A stretch of 64,000 nt of DNA from an uncultured Clostridia bacterium (GCA_945876745.1 CAMCPL010000005.1:62001-126000); one strand, 5' to 3'. Positions 14,791 to 24,067 are shown, numbered from the stretch's first letter. Program-made: numbers and translations. Notes: generated by a model from the sequence alone, not told the origin.

Positions 14791-16584
14791 ATGTATTATT
14801 CAGCAGGAACTTATGAATCTTTTGCACATCCCGAAAAGCCAAAGGATGTTGACAAAAAATCCGCCTATATTATCGGCACCGGTCTTGCCGGTCTTACAGC
14901 AGCATTTTATCTGGTGCGTGACGGTCAGATGAAGGGTGAGCATATCCACCTTCTTGAAAAGTCAGAGCTTGCCGGCGGAAGCTGTGACGGACGAAAGGAT
15001 GTTACAAAAGGCTTTTATATGCGCGGCGGCAGAGAAATGGATAACCATTTTGAAGTTATGTGGGATATGTTCAGAGATGTTCCTTCTTTGGAAAATCCCG
15101 AGGTTTCCGTTCTTGACGAGTACTATTGGCTCAACAAGCACGATCCAAACTATTCTCTGTGCAGAGCCTCTGTAAACCGCGGAGAAGACGCTCATACAGA
15201 TAAAAAATTCGAACTTGATAAAGAATCTGCAATGGCTCTTTCGCAGTTGTTTATTACACCTGAAAAGGCTCTTGAAGGTAAGAAAATTTCGGAGGTTCTG
15301 CCGGATTCATTCTGGTCAACAAATTTCTGGCTTTACTGGCAGACTATGTTTGCATTTCAGCGTTGGTCAAGTGCGCTTGAGATGAAACGTTATCTGTGCC
15401 GTTATGTTCATCATATTGATGGACTTCCTGATTTCAGTGCTCTTCGCTTCACAAAGTATAATCAGTATGAAAGCCTGATTATGCCACTGGTAAAATACCT
15501 TGAAAACCACGGCGTTACAATCGAGTACGGTATGGATGTAAAAAATGTTATTATCGACACCGTAGGCGACAAAAAGATTGCAAGGCAGATTGTGTTTATT
15601 AAAGACGGCAAGGAGCAAACAATAGATTTAGTTGAGGATGACCTTGTGTTTATTACAAACGGTTGTTGCACCGACACTTCCTGTTACGGCGACCAAACAC
15701 ACGCTCCCGACCTTACAAAAGCTAAAAACGGTACAGGCGAGTCATGGGATTTATGGAAAAACATTGCAAAGCAGGCTGAGCACAGTGAGTTTGGTAATCC
15801 CGATAATTTCTGCACCAATATTGAAGAAACAAACTGGATGAGTGCTACTGTTGCAACATCTAACGAAGAAATTATTCAACATATAATCAACATTTGCAAG
15901 AGGGATCCTCGCGAGGGAAAGGTTACTACAGGAGGTATTGTTACTGTTAAAGACAGTATGGATAACTGGTATCTGTCGTGGACAATCAACCGTCAGCCTC
16001 AGTTTAAGTCACAGGATAAAGACACTGTTTTAATTTGGCTTTATGCTTTGAGCACAAACAAGGAAGGTAATTATGTTAAAAAGGCAATGCGTGACTGCAC
16101 AGGCGAGGAGGTATGCCGTGAGTGGCTGTATCATATCGGTATTCCTGATGCGGAAATTGATGACCTTGCAAAAAATGCCTGCAACACCACAACCTGCTTT
16201 ATGCCATTCATTAACGCCTTTTTCCAGCCGAGAAAGAACGAGGACCGTCCAAAGGTTGTACCTGACGGCGCTGTAAACTTTGCTTTCCTCGGTCAGTTTG
16301 CAGAAACTCCCCGTGACACAATATTCACGATAGAATATTCAATGCGTACCGGTATGGAATCTGTTTATACTCTCCTTGATGTTGACCGCGGTGTTCCTGA
16401 GGTATGGGGCAGTAAATATGATGTTCGTGAGCTTCTCCGTGCCTGCTACTACGCTATTGATAAGAAACCGATTACCGATGTTAAGCTTTCGCTTATGGAA
16501 AAGGAGTTCGTAAAGATTTTGCTTAAAAAGGTTGAAGGTACGGATATTGAAATTCTTCTAAAAGAAAGCGGTCTTATCGAGTAA
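14791..16584 (+). CDS. ohyA: oleate hydratase
   Basis: A 597-aa FAD enzyme that adds water to the cis-9 double bond of oleate to give 10-hydroxystearate, which detoxifies unsaturated fatty acids. Length matches the family. The dinucleotide-binding motif GTGLAGLTAAFYL is at about residue 30, followed by ELAGGSCDG and RGGREMDNHFE, hallmark blocks of the 67-kDa myosin-cross-reactive antigen family. TTGGAGGTAAATTTT precedes the ATG at 14791; the earlier ATG at 14755 lies in the promoter. The TetR gene just upstream is the likely regulator. Confidence 0.95.
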   Translation: MYYSAGTYESFAHPEKPKDVDKKSAYIIGTGLAGLTAAFYLVRDGQMKGEHIHLLEKSELAGGSCDGRKDVTKGFYMRGGREMDNHFEVMWDMFRDVPSLENPEVSVLDEYYWLNKHDPNYSLCRASVNRGEDAHTDKKFELDKESAMALSQLFITPEKALEGKKISEVLPDSFWSTNFWLYWQTMFAFQRWSSALEMKRYLCRYVHHIDGLPDFSALRFTKYNQYESLIMPLVKYLENHGVTIEYGMDVKNVIIDTVGDKKIARQIVFIKDGKEQTIDLVEDDLVFITNGCCTDTSCYGDQTHAPDLTKAKNGTGESWDLWKNIAKQAEHSEFGNPDNFCTNIEETNWMSATVATSNEEIIQHIINICKRDPREGKVTTGGIVTVKDSMDNWYLSWTINRQPQFKSQDKDTVLIWLYALSTNKEGNYVKKAMRDCTGEEVCREWLYHIGIPDAEIDDLAKNACNTTTCFMPFINAFFQPRKNEDRPKVVPDGAVNFAFLGQFAETPRDTIFTIEYSMRTGMESVYTLLDVDRGVPEVWGSKYDVRELLRACYYAIDKKPITDVKLSLMEKEFVKILLKKVEGTDIEILLKESGLIE

Positions 16585-16661
16585 CAAAAAATACAAACAG
16601 TAGAGGAATAATCTTTCATTTACTCCCGAATTATAAATAATAATTTTATAGTATTTTTCCT

Positions 16662-16698
16662 AAAAGCTGATTCTCAATTTAATGGGAATCAGCTTTTT
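16662..16698 (+). terminator. terminator of oleate hydratase
   Basis: Stem AAAAGCTGATTC / GAATCAGCTTTT followed by TTAA. Confidence 0.8.
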
Positions 16699-16856
16699 AA
16701 CATTTAATAAAAGTAACATATTGAAAATAATGTGCTAAAATCCGACAAAAACAATTCAAGCGAACAAACTGATTTTTTGTATTGTTCTCCTCAATATTAT
16801 GAAAAAAGGTATACGTTTTGACTCTTAAACTGACGCACTACTGTACGGCAGTTTTT

Positions 16857-16959
16857 GAAAGGAGAAACATATGGAGTGATTGTTAATGATTGCTTTAGCA
16901 ATTATTCTAATCACGGAATATGTTTGGACGAGACGCTTATTTGACTCCCGCTAATATAA
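16857..16959. repeat. 103-bp dispersed repeat, copy 2
   Basis: Same sequence as 2629-2733 with about eight differences, again immediately before a promoter. See copy 1. Confidence 0.85.
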
Positions 16960-16961
16960 TT

Positions 16962-16990
16962 TTGACTTTTGCATCTAAAAGTGATAAAAT
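16962..16990 (+). promoter_or_regulatory. sigma-A promoter of rhodanese lipoprotein
   Basis: TTGACT, 17 bp, TAAAAT. Confidence 0.6.
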
Positions 16991-17056
16991 AAATTAACAC
17001 TTGCGCTTTGCGACAGGAGTCAACAACAAAATATTTATGACTTTGAGGAATTACAA

Positions 17057-17482
17057 ATGAATAAAAAAATAATACTTACTGTAACGGTAATAATTTTAAC
17101 GGCGGCTGTTTTATCAGGCTGTATACAAAAGACAAATAAAGAACAAACGGAGGCTACACAGGTGAACATAGGAACTTATTATCAAATTTCACAGGATGAA
17201 GCAAAAAGAATTATGGACGAGGAAAGCGATTATATTATCGTTGACGCCCGTGAGCAAAGCGAGTATGACGAAGGGCACATAAAGGGAGCAATCGTTATTC
17301 CGTATACCGAAATCGAACAAAAGGCAGAGGAGCTTTTACCGAATAAGACGCAGCTTATTCTCGTTTATTGCCGAAGCGGCAGAAGAAGCAAAATTGCCGC
17401 ACAGTCCCTTGCGAATATGGGATACAAAAATGTTAAGGAATTCGGCGGAATAATTGATTGGCAATACGAAATCGAAAAATAA
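17057..17482 (+). CDS. rhodanese-domain lipoprotein
   Basis: A 141-aa exported protein. The signal peptide ends in a lipobox at LSGC (Cys22), so it should be lipid-anchored outside the membrane. Residues 47-140 form one rhodanese domain: YIIVDAREQSEYDEGHIKGA and the active-site loop CRSGRRS with a catalytic Cys. It probably handles persulfides or thiosulfate at the cell surface. A TGAGGAATTACAA site precedes the ATG. It is a single gene with its own promoter and terminator. Confidence 0.88.
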   Translation: MNKKIILTVTVIILTAAVLSGCIQKTNKEQTEATQVNIGTYYQISQDEAKRIMDEESDYIIVDAREQSEYDEGHIKGAIVIPYTEIEQKAEELLPNKTQLILVYCRSGRRSKIAAQSLANMGYKNVKEFGGIIDWQYEIEK

Positions 17483-17493
17483 TATGAAGAAAA

Positions 17494-17523
17494 AAGCTCC
17501 CTTGCAAAGCTGTAAGGGAGCTT
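17494..17523 (+). terminator. terminator of rhodanese gene
   Basis: Stem AAGCTCCCTT / AAGGGAGCTT; the T-tract is weak. Confidence 0.55.
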
Positions 17524-17597
17524 GATTACTTTATATTGCCGTTTGCTTTTTAGTCTTTCAGCGTCATTATCTTTGCCTTAATACAATCCTTCTTGAA

Positions 17598-19226
17598 TTA
17601 CCGAAGAATAGTGTTACTGCAATTTTTTGTCTTTATACTTTTGCATGAAAATTTATTGTCTTTAAGCGTAATACTGTCGGTGTCCTTTGCGCTTATTGAG
17701 TAGCCCTTGTATTTCTTAAAGGTGTTGCCGATTAGCTTAATGTTCTTGTGCACCGCACCTGAATATAATCTGTTTTCCGGCTTGATAAGTATCGGCGTTT
17801 GACCGCAGTAGTCAAAGGTGTTGCCTTGTATTGTAACGTCCTTACACATTCCGCTTTCGTACCAGCTTTTTGCATCGTCGGAAAGCAGAATACCACTCAT
17901 GGTTGTGCTGACAAAATGATTGTTTTTAACCTTAACTCTTCCCCTTGTTGTAATCAGCAGACCTCTTGTAATAATCCTTGTCATTTTATTATTTTCAAAT
18001 TCAAGATTAGGACAGGCGCTTGTGTTTTCAATCACGTTGTCTACCTTTGCGTTGTCGGTATTGCTGACGGTCAGCTTGATGTCATATTCATTCACAAGAA
18101 TAGATTTTTCGATAACCGCCGTGCCTTCCTCAAGAAGTGTATCGGAGTTGATATAAGCTATAGTGTCGCCGACTCTCAAAGGATTGTAGCCGTGTGTCTG
18201 TGGGTGCATAAAGCGAACGGTGAGGTGGTTTTCGTCGATATTTGTTATCTTAAAATGAACGCCGTGAACGTTCAGGCTGTCGTCGCCTGCGCCGTCAAAG
18301 TAGCTGTTTTTGATTGAAACATCGCCTCGGCACATACAAATTTGAATGAAATCGGCAACCGACGCCATTTTCCTTGCCGAACCCTTTTCAGGCGCAAATT
18401 CAACATTTTCAACGGTTATATTTTCGCTGTCCTGTGCAACAAGTGCGAGCGAATAATTAAATCTTTGCTTAATATTTTCAAGCCTTACATTTTCGCATTT
18501 GTTGACGAATATTCCTGCAAATTGACGGCGAACGTCAAAAAGATAATAACAGTCACCTTGATTAAATCTGCTTGTATTCGGATATGTAACACGGATTTTT
18601 CGGTTGCCTAAATCCTTAATTTTCAAAGCGGAAAACAATGGATGATTAACTCTTTTAATCTTGTTTGGCGTAGCCTTTCGGATGAGCCCTATCCACCAAG
18701 AGCTGTTTGCTTTGTTGTCAATAGCATATCTGTAATCCTTGCCGAAAAGATATGCCTTGCCGTTTATAAATTCATACTGCGTGTCTTCGTCGATTTCAAA
18801 ATCAATACTGAAAATTCCCCTGCGCACAACCTTGAGCTCGTGCATATCGGGGTGGGCGTGACGAATTTCAATATTTTTAAGCGTGATATTTTTGCAATTC
18901 TCCATTGCGATATTCGTCACCTTGCCGTCAATTACAAAAATCGAATCGCCGCCGTCAAAAATAATGTTGTCAATACCGCCGAAATAAAACGGAACTGCGT
19001 TAATATGCGGCGTTTCGTCCTTTGAAAATTCGTTGTCACCGACTGTATTTGTAATATGAAGTGTATATTTTTTGCATTTTTCGCTGTCTAAAAAATATGT
19101 GCCCTTGTCGAATATTACGGTCTTTTCTTCGTCAATCGTTTTCAAATAATCAAAAAGCCCGAATAATTTTTCGGTTATATCCTCGTTAGTGTGGATATCA
19201 AAATCCTTTGCCCAAACAGTTTTCAT
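17598..19226 (-). CDS. right-handed beta-helix protein, possible GH110-like glycosidase
   Basis: A 542-aa protein without signal peptide. The body is made of beta-helix coils with the repeating pattern N-x-T-x-x-x-N (CKNITLKNIEIRHA, SENITVENVEF, CKDVTIQGNTF, HKNIKLIGNTF). The block FDGAGDDSLNVHGVHFKI, with paired aspartates followed by NVHG, resembles the catalytic region of GH110 alpha-1,3-galactosidases, which act on blood-group-B and linear alpha-galactosyl glycans. A generic pectate-lyase-fold enzyme is the alternative. Being cytoplasmic, it would act on imported oligosaccharides. GAGGATAAAAT precedes the ATG. Confidence 0.6.
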   Translation of the reverse strand: MKTVWAKDFDIHTNEDITEKLFGLFDYLKTIDEEKTVIFDKGTYFLDSEKCKKYTLHITNTVGDNEFSKDETPHINAVPFYFGGIDNIIFDGGDSIFVIDGKVTNIAMENCKNITLKNIEIRHAHPDMHELKVVRRGIFSIDFEIDEDTQYEFINGKAYLFGKDYRYAIDNKANSSWWIGLIRKATPNKIKRVNHPLFSALKIKDLGNRKIRVTYPNTSRFNQGDCYYLFDVRRQFAGIFVNKCENVRLENIKQRFNYSLALVAQDSENITVENVEFAPEKGSARKMASVADFIQICMCRGDVSIKNSYFDGAGDDSLNVHGVHFKITNIDENHLTVRFMHPQTHGYNPLRVGDTIAYINSDTLLEEGTAVIEKSILVNEYDIKLTVSNTDNAKVDNVIENTSACPNLEFENNKMTRIITRGLLITTRGRVKVKNNHFVSTTMSGILLSDDAKSWYESGMCKDVTIQGNTFDYCGQTPILIKPENRLYSGAVHKNIKLIGNTFKKYKGYSISAKDTDSITLKDNKFSCKSIKTKNCSNTILR

Positions 19227-19426
19227 ATTTTATCCTCACTCTTTGTTTTTCAAATGATTTACCCGCTTCTTATTTTAGCACAACCTATACCGCAGTTGTC
19301 AAGAAATAATGTTCAATTATTTAGAAAAACGATTATAAAGCCGATTTTTTTTAACATTTAAGTAAAAGAAATTACTTGAAATAATATTTTCTTCGTGTTA
19401 TTATTAACAATAAGGAGGCGTTATTT

Positions 19427-20605
19427 ATGAATGAAAAAGCAATGCATAAGCTGAGCTACGGTCTGTTCGTTCTTACCGCAAGGGACGGCGACAGGGATAA
19501 CGGCTGTATTGTCAACACGGCAATTCAGGCAGCGTCTGCGCCTAATCAACTTAGCGTTTGCGTTAATAAGGCGAATTATACAAACGAAATGATTCAAAAA
19601 ACAGGCAAGTTCGTTGTATCAATTATCAGTCAGGGTGCCGAATTCGATTTGTTTAAGCATTTCGGCTTTCAGTCGGGAAGAGATGTAAATAAGTTTGACG
19701 GCTTTACCGATTATGCAAGATGTGAAAACGGCTTGTGCTATATCACAAAGGGAACTAACGCATATATCAGCGTAACCGTAACAGGTACGCAGGATTTGGG
19801 CTCGCACACTATGTTCGTAGGCACTATCGACGATATGGAGATTTTGAGTGACGAGCGTTCCGCAACCTACGAATATTATTTCGAAAACATAAAACCGAAG
19901 CCGCAGGCAGTAGGCGAAACGCAGGACGGAAAGACGATTTGGCGTTGTACAATTTGCGGCTACGAATATGTCGGTGATGAATTACCACAGGACTTTGTTT
20001 GTCCTATTTGTAAGCATCCGGCGTCGGATTTTGAAAAAATTATTATTAAAAAGGAGAATAGTGTTATGGCAAATAAATACGCAGGAACACAGACAGAAAA
20101 AAATTTACAGGAAGCATTTGCAGGCGAGAGCCAGGCAAGAAATAAGTATACCTACTTTGCTTCGGTAGCAAAGAAAGAGGGCTATGAGCAAATGGCGGCT
20201 CTCTTCCTCAAAACTGCCGACAACGAAAAGGAACACGCAAAGATGTGGTTTAAGGAGTTAGCCGAGCTCGGCGATACACCTGCTAATCTCAAGGCTGCCG
20301 CTGACGGCGAAAACTATGAGTGGACAGATATGTACGAGGGCTTTGCAAAGACTGCCGACGAGGAAGGCTTCCACGAACTTGCAGAAAAGTTCAGAGCAGT
20401 AGCCGCTATCGAAAAGCACCACGAGGAAAGATATCGCGCACTTCTTAAGAATATCGAAACTGCTCAGGTATTTGAAAAGAGCGAGGTAAAGGTTTGGGAG
20501 TGCAGAAACTGCGGTCATATCGTGGTCGGCACAAAGGCGCCTGAAATTTGTCCTGTATGCGCTCACCCTCAATCATACTTCGAGGTTCACGCAGAAAACT
20601 ATTAA
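19427..20605 (+). CDS. flavin reductase-rubredoxin-rubrerythrin fusion
   Basis: A 392-aa chimera for peroxide/oxygen reduction. Residues 1-160 are a flavin-reductase-like FMN domain ([19 protein letters not shown]). Residues 172-205 are a rubredoxin ([11 protein letters not shown]...CPICKHP). Residues 214-350 are a rubrerythrin four-helix diiron domain ([31 protein letters not shown]). Residues 356-392 are a C-terminal rubredoxin-like domain (CRNCGHIV...CPVCAHP). Electrons can thus pass NAD(P)H-flavin-Fe-diiron in one chain. The codons for KKENSVM contain AAGGAGAATAGTGTTATG, a complete ribosome binding site and start at 20066, so a separate rubrerythrin may also be made. The leader has a near-palindrome TTATTATTAACAATAA (19398-19413). 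Confidence 0.92.
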   Translation: MNEKAMHKLSYGLFVLTARDGDRDNGCIVNTAIQAASAPNQLSVCVNKANYTNEMIQKTGKFVVSIISQGAEFDLFKHFGFQSGRDVNKFDGFTDYARCENGLCYITKGTNAYISVTVTGTQDLGSHTMFVGTIDDMEILSDERSATYEYYFENIKPKPQAVGETQDGKTIWRCTICGYEYVGDELPQDFVCPICKHPASDFEKIIIKKENSVMANKYAGTQTEKNLQEAFAGESQARNKYTYFASVAKKEGYEQMAALFLKTADNEKEHAKMWFKELAELGDTPANLKAAADGENYEWTDMYEGFAKTADEEGFHELAEKFRAVAAIEKHHEERYRALLKNIETAQVFEKSEVKVWECRNCGHIVVGTKAPEICPVCAHPQSYFEVHAENY

Positions 20606-20612
20606 TCTACCC

Positions 20613-20640
20613 AAAAAGGCGGTCAATCGACCGTCTTTTT
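20613..20640 (+). terminator. terminator of fusion gene
   Basis: Stem AAAAAGGCGGTC / GACCGTCTTTTT, one G-U pair, built-in T-tract. Confidence 0.8.
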
Positions 20641-20687
20641 CATTTTAGCAAAAACCTTTTACGCTACCTTTATTTGTTTTTCGATTT

Positions 20688-20720
20688 TTGTACAATTAGG
20701 GACTGTCCCTGCTTGTACAA
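20688..20720. repeat. nested palindrome, REP-like
   Basis: TTGTACAA ... TTGTACAA flank a perfect inner palindrome AGGGACTGTCCCT. Similar GGGAC-type hairpins accompany IS200-like transposases in Clostridia; a related one is at 35776. Confidence 0.5.
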
Positions 20721-20796
20721 AGAAGTTGATTTATTTCGGTTGAATATGGCAATAATATGGTATATAATAATTATATCAATGTATGGCGGGGGAATT

Positions 20797-21357
20797 ATGA
20801 GGGCGTTTGATTTTGACAATACAATTTATGACGGCGAAAGCGTGTTTGACTTTTATCTGTTCAGCATACGCTACAATTTGCGCGTTGCAAAATATATTCC
20901 GATTGTGTTTTTTAATTTGTTCAAGTACAAGCTCGGCAAGACCACAATGCAGGATTTGGAGCAGGCTGTTAAGAAGTACTCAAGGGATTATCTCGATTCC
21001 TTTGACAATAAAGAGGAGCTTGTTTCTCTTTTTTGGGATAAGCATATAAAAAAGATAAAGCCTTGGTACGAGCCGCGAAAGGACGATATAATTATTACCG
21101 CCTCGCTAAATCTTATTATGGACGAGCTTTGCAAACGACTCGGCATAGAAAACTGCATATGCTCCGTTGTCAACCGTGAAACAATGGAGGTTGAATATCT
21201 TAATTTCAGGGACAACAAGCGCAAAACCTTTGTTGAAATGTATAAGGACAAGCCCATTGACGAGTTTTACACCGACAATATGGTAGATAAGCCGATGATT
21301 GATATTGCAAAATCGGCATATTTCGTAAAGGGCAATAAAATAAAAAAGATAAAGTGA
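20797..21357 (+). CDS. HAD-superfamily phosphatase (HAD-IB type)
   Basis: A 186-aa hydrolase. Motif I is FDFDNTIYDGES (D-x-D-x-T), motif II IITASLN, and motif IV near FYTDNMVDKPMI; the cap is inserted after motif I as in HAD-IB proteins such as SerB. The start ATG at 20797 follows GGCGGGGGAATT; upstream in-frame starts lack a site. It is first in an operon with a Gfo/Idh/MocA dehydrogenase, a metallophosphoesterase and an MFS symporter, so a sugar-phosphate substrate is plausible. Confidence 0.8.
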   Translation: MRAFDFDNTIYDGESVFDFYLFSIRYNLRVAKYIPIVFFNLFKYKLGKTTMQDLEQAVKKYSRDYLDSFDNKEELVSLFWDKHIKKIKPWYEPRKDDIIITASLNLIMDELCKRLGIENCICSVVNRETMEVEYLNFRDNKRKTFVEMYKDKPIDEFYTDNMVDKPMIDIAKSAYFVKGNKIKKIK

Positions 21358-21365
21358 GGTAACCT

Positions 21366-22325
21366 ATGGGAAAATTCGGCTGGGCGTATATCGGAAACGG
21401 CAATATTGCCCGTTCAACTGCAAATGATATTATGAAGGGCGAGCATAAAATCGTTTCCGTCTACGGCAGAAATATTCAAAAGGCAAGGGCGTTTGCCGAA
21501 AAATACGGCGCAACTGCATTTGATGATTTTGAAAGGGCAGTAATGTGCGACGGCGTTGATGCGGTATATATCGCAACACCTCATACCTCGCATCTTGAAT
21601 ACGCAATCAGGGCAATGAAGCTCGGTAAGCCTGTTTTATGCGAAAAGCCGGTCGGCGTGTCGTTTGATGAAGCGCAAAAGATGATTGAAACCGCAAAAAG
21701 CGAAAACGTTTATTTTTGCGAGGCTATGTGGACTTGGTTTTCCGACGTTGCGCTGACGGTAAAGAAATGGGTGCTCGGCGGTGAAATCGGAGATGTTAAG
21801 GATGTTCAAATCAACTATGCCTTTCCCGGAATACTTATGCCGAAAACATCGAGAGTTCTAACTCCCGAAACTGCAGGCGGTGCACTTCTTGACATCGGAA
21901 TTTACCCGATTACATATTGCTATAATCTTTTCGGCTATCCGAAAACGATAAGCTGTAAGGGTAAAATCAAAAACGGTATTGACTTAGGCGAAACAGTTAT
22001 TCTCGGTTATGACGGCTTTAACTGTACGCTTAATATGTCGCTTTGTAAGCTAAAAGAGGATTGCCTTATTAAAGGCAGTAAGGGAAGCGTCAGCCTGCCT
22101 GTTTTCTTCCATATGGCTTCAAAGGCGATACTGAAAAACGAAAACGGCAGGCAGACTTTTTCAGGCAAAACAGATTATCTAACCGAATTTTCAAGAGCCG
22201 CAGAGGAAATTAAGCAGGGCAAAATGCAGTCCGATTACATTCCGTTTCGTGCAACGCTTGATTGCCTGAAGATTATGGACGAGTGCCGCCGTCAAATGAA
22301 GCTCGTTTATCCGTTTGAAAAGTAA
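21366..22325 (+). CDS. Gfo/Idh/MocA-family oxidoreductase
   Basis: A 319-aa NAD(P)-dependent sugar or cyclitol dehydrogenase. The Rossmann domain starts WAYIGNGNIARSTANDI, followed by VYIATPHTSHLEY and the conserved catalytic CEKPVGV (EKP motif). The C-terminal alpha/beta domain contains GGALLDIGIYPITY. It follows the HAD gene by 8 bp and probably oxidises a sugar in this operon; the exact substrate cannot be told. Confidence 0.9.
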   Translation: MGKFGWAYIGNGNIARSTANDIMKGEHKIVSVYGRNIQKARAFAEKYGATAFDDFERAVMCDGVDAVYIATPHTSHLEYAIRAMKLGKPVLCEKPVGVSFDEAQKMIETAKSENVYFCEAMWTWFSDVALTVKKWVLGGEIGDVKDVQINYAFPGILMPKTSRVLTPETAGGALLDIGIYPITYCYNLFGYPKTISCKGKIKNGIDLGETVILGYDGFNCTLNMSLCKLKEDCLIKGSKGSVSLPVFFHMASKAILKNENGRQTFSGKTDYLTEFSRAAEEIKQGKMQSDYIPFRATLDCLKIMDECRRQMKLVYPFEK

Positions 22326-22661
22326 GATATAAGCAAAAACACCGATTTGGCTTCAAGAATCAAGCAATGCCTTGAAAATAATATCACCGAGGAATTTAAT
22401 CTTGATAGACTTTGTGAGAGCTTGAATTATTCAAAAAATCATATTATCAATGTTTTCTTTGAAAAATACGGCGTTACTCCTTATAACTATTATAAGACGT
22501 GCAAAATTCAGCTTGCAAAGGAATATTTGACCAACACTCAAATGACGGTAGGCGAAATTTCAAATGCACTTTCCTTTGCCGACCGACAGTATTTTTCCTA
22601 CGCCTTCAAAAAAGAAACAGGCTATTCGCCGAAAAATTATCGAGAGTTAGTAAGATTTTGA
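22326..22661 (+). pseudogene. AraC HTH domain without sensor (remnant)
   Basis: Encodes only a C-terminal AraC domain of about 105 residues: CLENNITEEFNLDRLCESLN, MTVGEISNALSFADRQYF and the closing YSPKNYRE. The frame continues directly from the TAA of the preceding gene with no ATG; the first possible start is TTG 22347. The preceding ISKNTD looks like a linker. It is probably the tail of a full AraC gene whose sensor was deleted when the neighbouring gene was joined. A free-standing HTH protein from the TTG is possible. Confidence 0.65.
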
Positions 22662-22742
22662 TATTTCACAACAATTATATGATTTTTCATATTAAATATA
22701 GGCTTCAAATGTGATATTTTTATAGTGAAAGGTAAGGGTGCT

Positions 22743-24062
22743 ATGAAGAATTTCAGTTTTTATCTTGTAACTGATACTCATTATTACGACAGCTCGTTCA
22801 AGCGAGTGGGCGAGGCTTATGAAAAAAGAAGTGTAACCGACCAAAAATGCGTTGCGGAAACGCCTGCAATAATTGACGCAGGCTTTGAGCAGATAGTAAA
22901 GGACAAGGATACAGATGTTATTCTTATTCCCGGCGATTTGGTATATCGGGGCGAGTACCAAAGCCACGTAGGCTTCAGACAAAGACTGTATAAGCTCAAA
23001 GAACAGGGCAAAAAAATTTATCTTATTACCGCTCGGCACGATTATTGCGAGGACGGAAATCCCGTTGAGTTTGACGGTGACGAGCTGATACCTGTTAAGG
23101 GTATGCCCCGTGATGAGCTTCGTGATTTCTACAAGGATTTCGGCTTTGATGATGCAATAAGCGAGCATAGAGAAAGTATGAGCTATGTTGCGCAAATAGC
23201 AGACGGCGTAAGACTTCTTGCCCTAAACTGCGACGGCGACTGCAAGGATTTTAAGGGCTTGTGGGACGACCAAATGCAATGGGCACTTGATGAAATAAAA
23301 AAAGCTCACGAAAGTGGAAATTACATATTCGCAATGACGCACTATCCTCTTTTACCGTTTTCTCCTATTATGAATTTGATAGGAGATGCAAAGCTGACCG
23401 ACTGGGAAAAGCGTGCAAATGAATTTGCAAACGCAGGTCTTGATTTGATTTTCACAGGTCATATGCACGCACAGGCGATAACGGATTACACTACCGAAAA
23501 AGGAAATACAATAACCGATGTGCAGACAGGCTGCTTTGTCGGTTGTCCGTGTGCATACAGAAAGGTAACAATTAAAGAGGGCAAGGCAGAAATAAAATCA
23601 TATACCATTAAGGATTTTGATTATGATAAACAGGGCAAAACCGCCGAGGAATATTTTGAGTGGCGCTTCAACCGAATGATAAATTACAAAATGGACGAAA
23701 TTCTGCCAAAGCCCGCAAGGAAAATACTTGACGGGTTTACGCTCAAAAAGTTAGGCAGACTGCTTTGCTTCAAGGTCGACAAAAGCATCGAAAACCGCCT
23801 TGCAAGAGATGTCGGAATTGAGCTTGTAAGAAATATTTTTGTCGGCAACGAGCCTTATGTTAAGGGCACGCCGATGTACGAGGCTATGGCAAAGCTGCTT
23901 AAAAGACTTCATTTTGTTACTCGCATAGTTGAAAAGAAAATGGGTGCAAAAAATCCCGTGCTGTCGGATATTGACAGCTTCATTCTGTCAATGATAGGCG
24001 ACGAAAAGCAAAGGGATTACGAAGCAGTTATTAATATTAATTGTAATAAATTTAAGGGGTAG
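22743..24062 (+). CDS. calcineurin-like metallophosphoesterase
   Basis: A 439-aa cytoplasmic phosphoesterase. Metal-binding blocks are visible: VTDTHYY (D-x-H), IPGDLVYRGEY (GD), MTHYPLLPF and FTGHMHAQ (GHxH). The usual GNHD block is replaced by ITARHDYCEDG, so the bridging Asn is missing. About 130 residues follow the core. ATG 22743 is preferred; the frame also opens with GTG at 22725. It lies between the AraC remnant and an MFS gene (5 bp gap), so it likely removes a phosphate or phosphodiester from an imported glycan. Confidence 0.85.
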   Translation: MKNFSFYLVTDTHYYDSSFKRVGEAYEKRSVTDQKCVAETPAIIDAGFEQIVKDKDTDVILIPGDLVYRGEYQSHVGFRQRLYKLKEQGKKIYLITARHDYCEDGNPVEFDGDELIPVKGMPRDELRDFYKDFGFDDAISEHRESMSYVAQIADGVRLLALNCDGDCKDFKGLWDDQMQWALDEIKKAHESGNYIFAMTHYPLLPFSPIMNLIGDAKLTDWEKRANEFANAGLDLIFTGHMHAQAITDYTTEKGNTITDVQTGCFVGCPCAYRKVTIKEGKAEIKSYTIKDFDYDKQGKTAEEYFEWRFNRMINYKMDEILPKPARKILDGFTLKKLGRLLCFKVDKSIENRLARDVGIELVRNIFVGNEPYVKGTPMYEAMAKLLKRLHFVTRIVEKKMGAKNPVLSDIDSFILSMIGDEKQRDYEAVININCNKFKG

Positions 24063-24067
24063 AAATT

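Larger units (their letters stand above)
16585..17056. other. gene-free spacer with terminator, repeat and promoter
   Basis: No gene. It contains the ohyA terminator, the second 103-bp repeat and the promoter of the rhodanese gene, listed separately. A short hairpin ACTGTACGGCAGT lies near 16840. Confidence 0.7.

Noticed and set aside
17799-18317. 172-aa plus-strand ORF opposite the beta-helix gene
   Set aside because: Shadow of the minus-strand gene; Cys/Val-rich, no ribosome binding site, and no domain.
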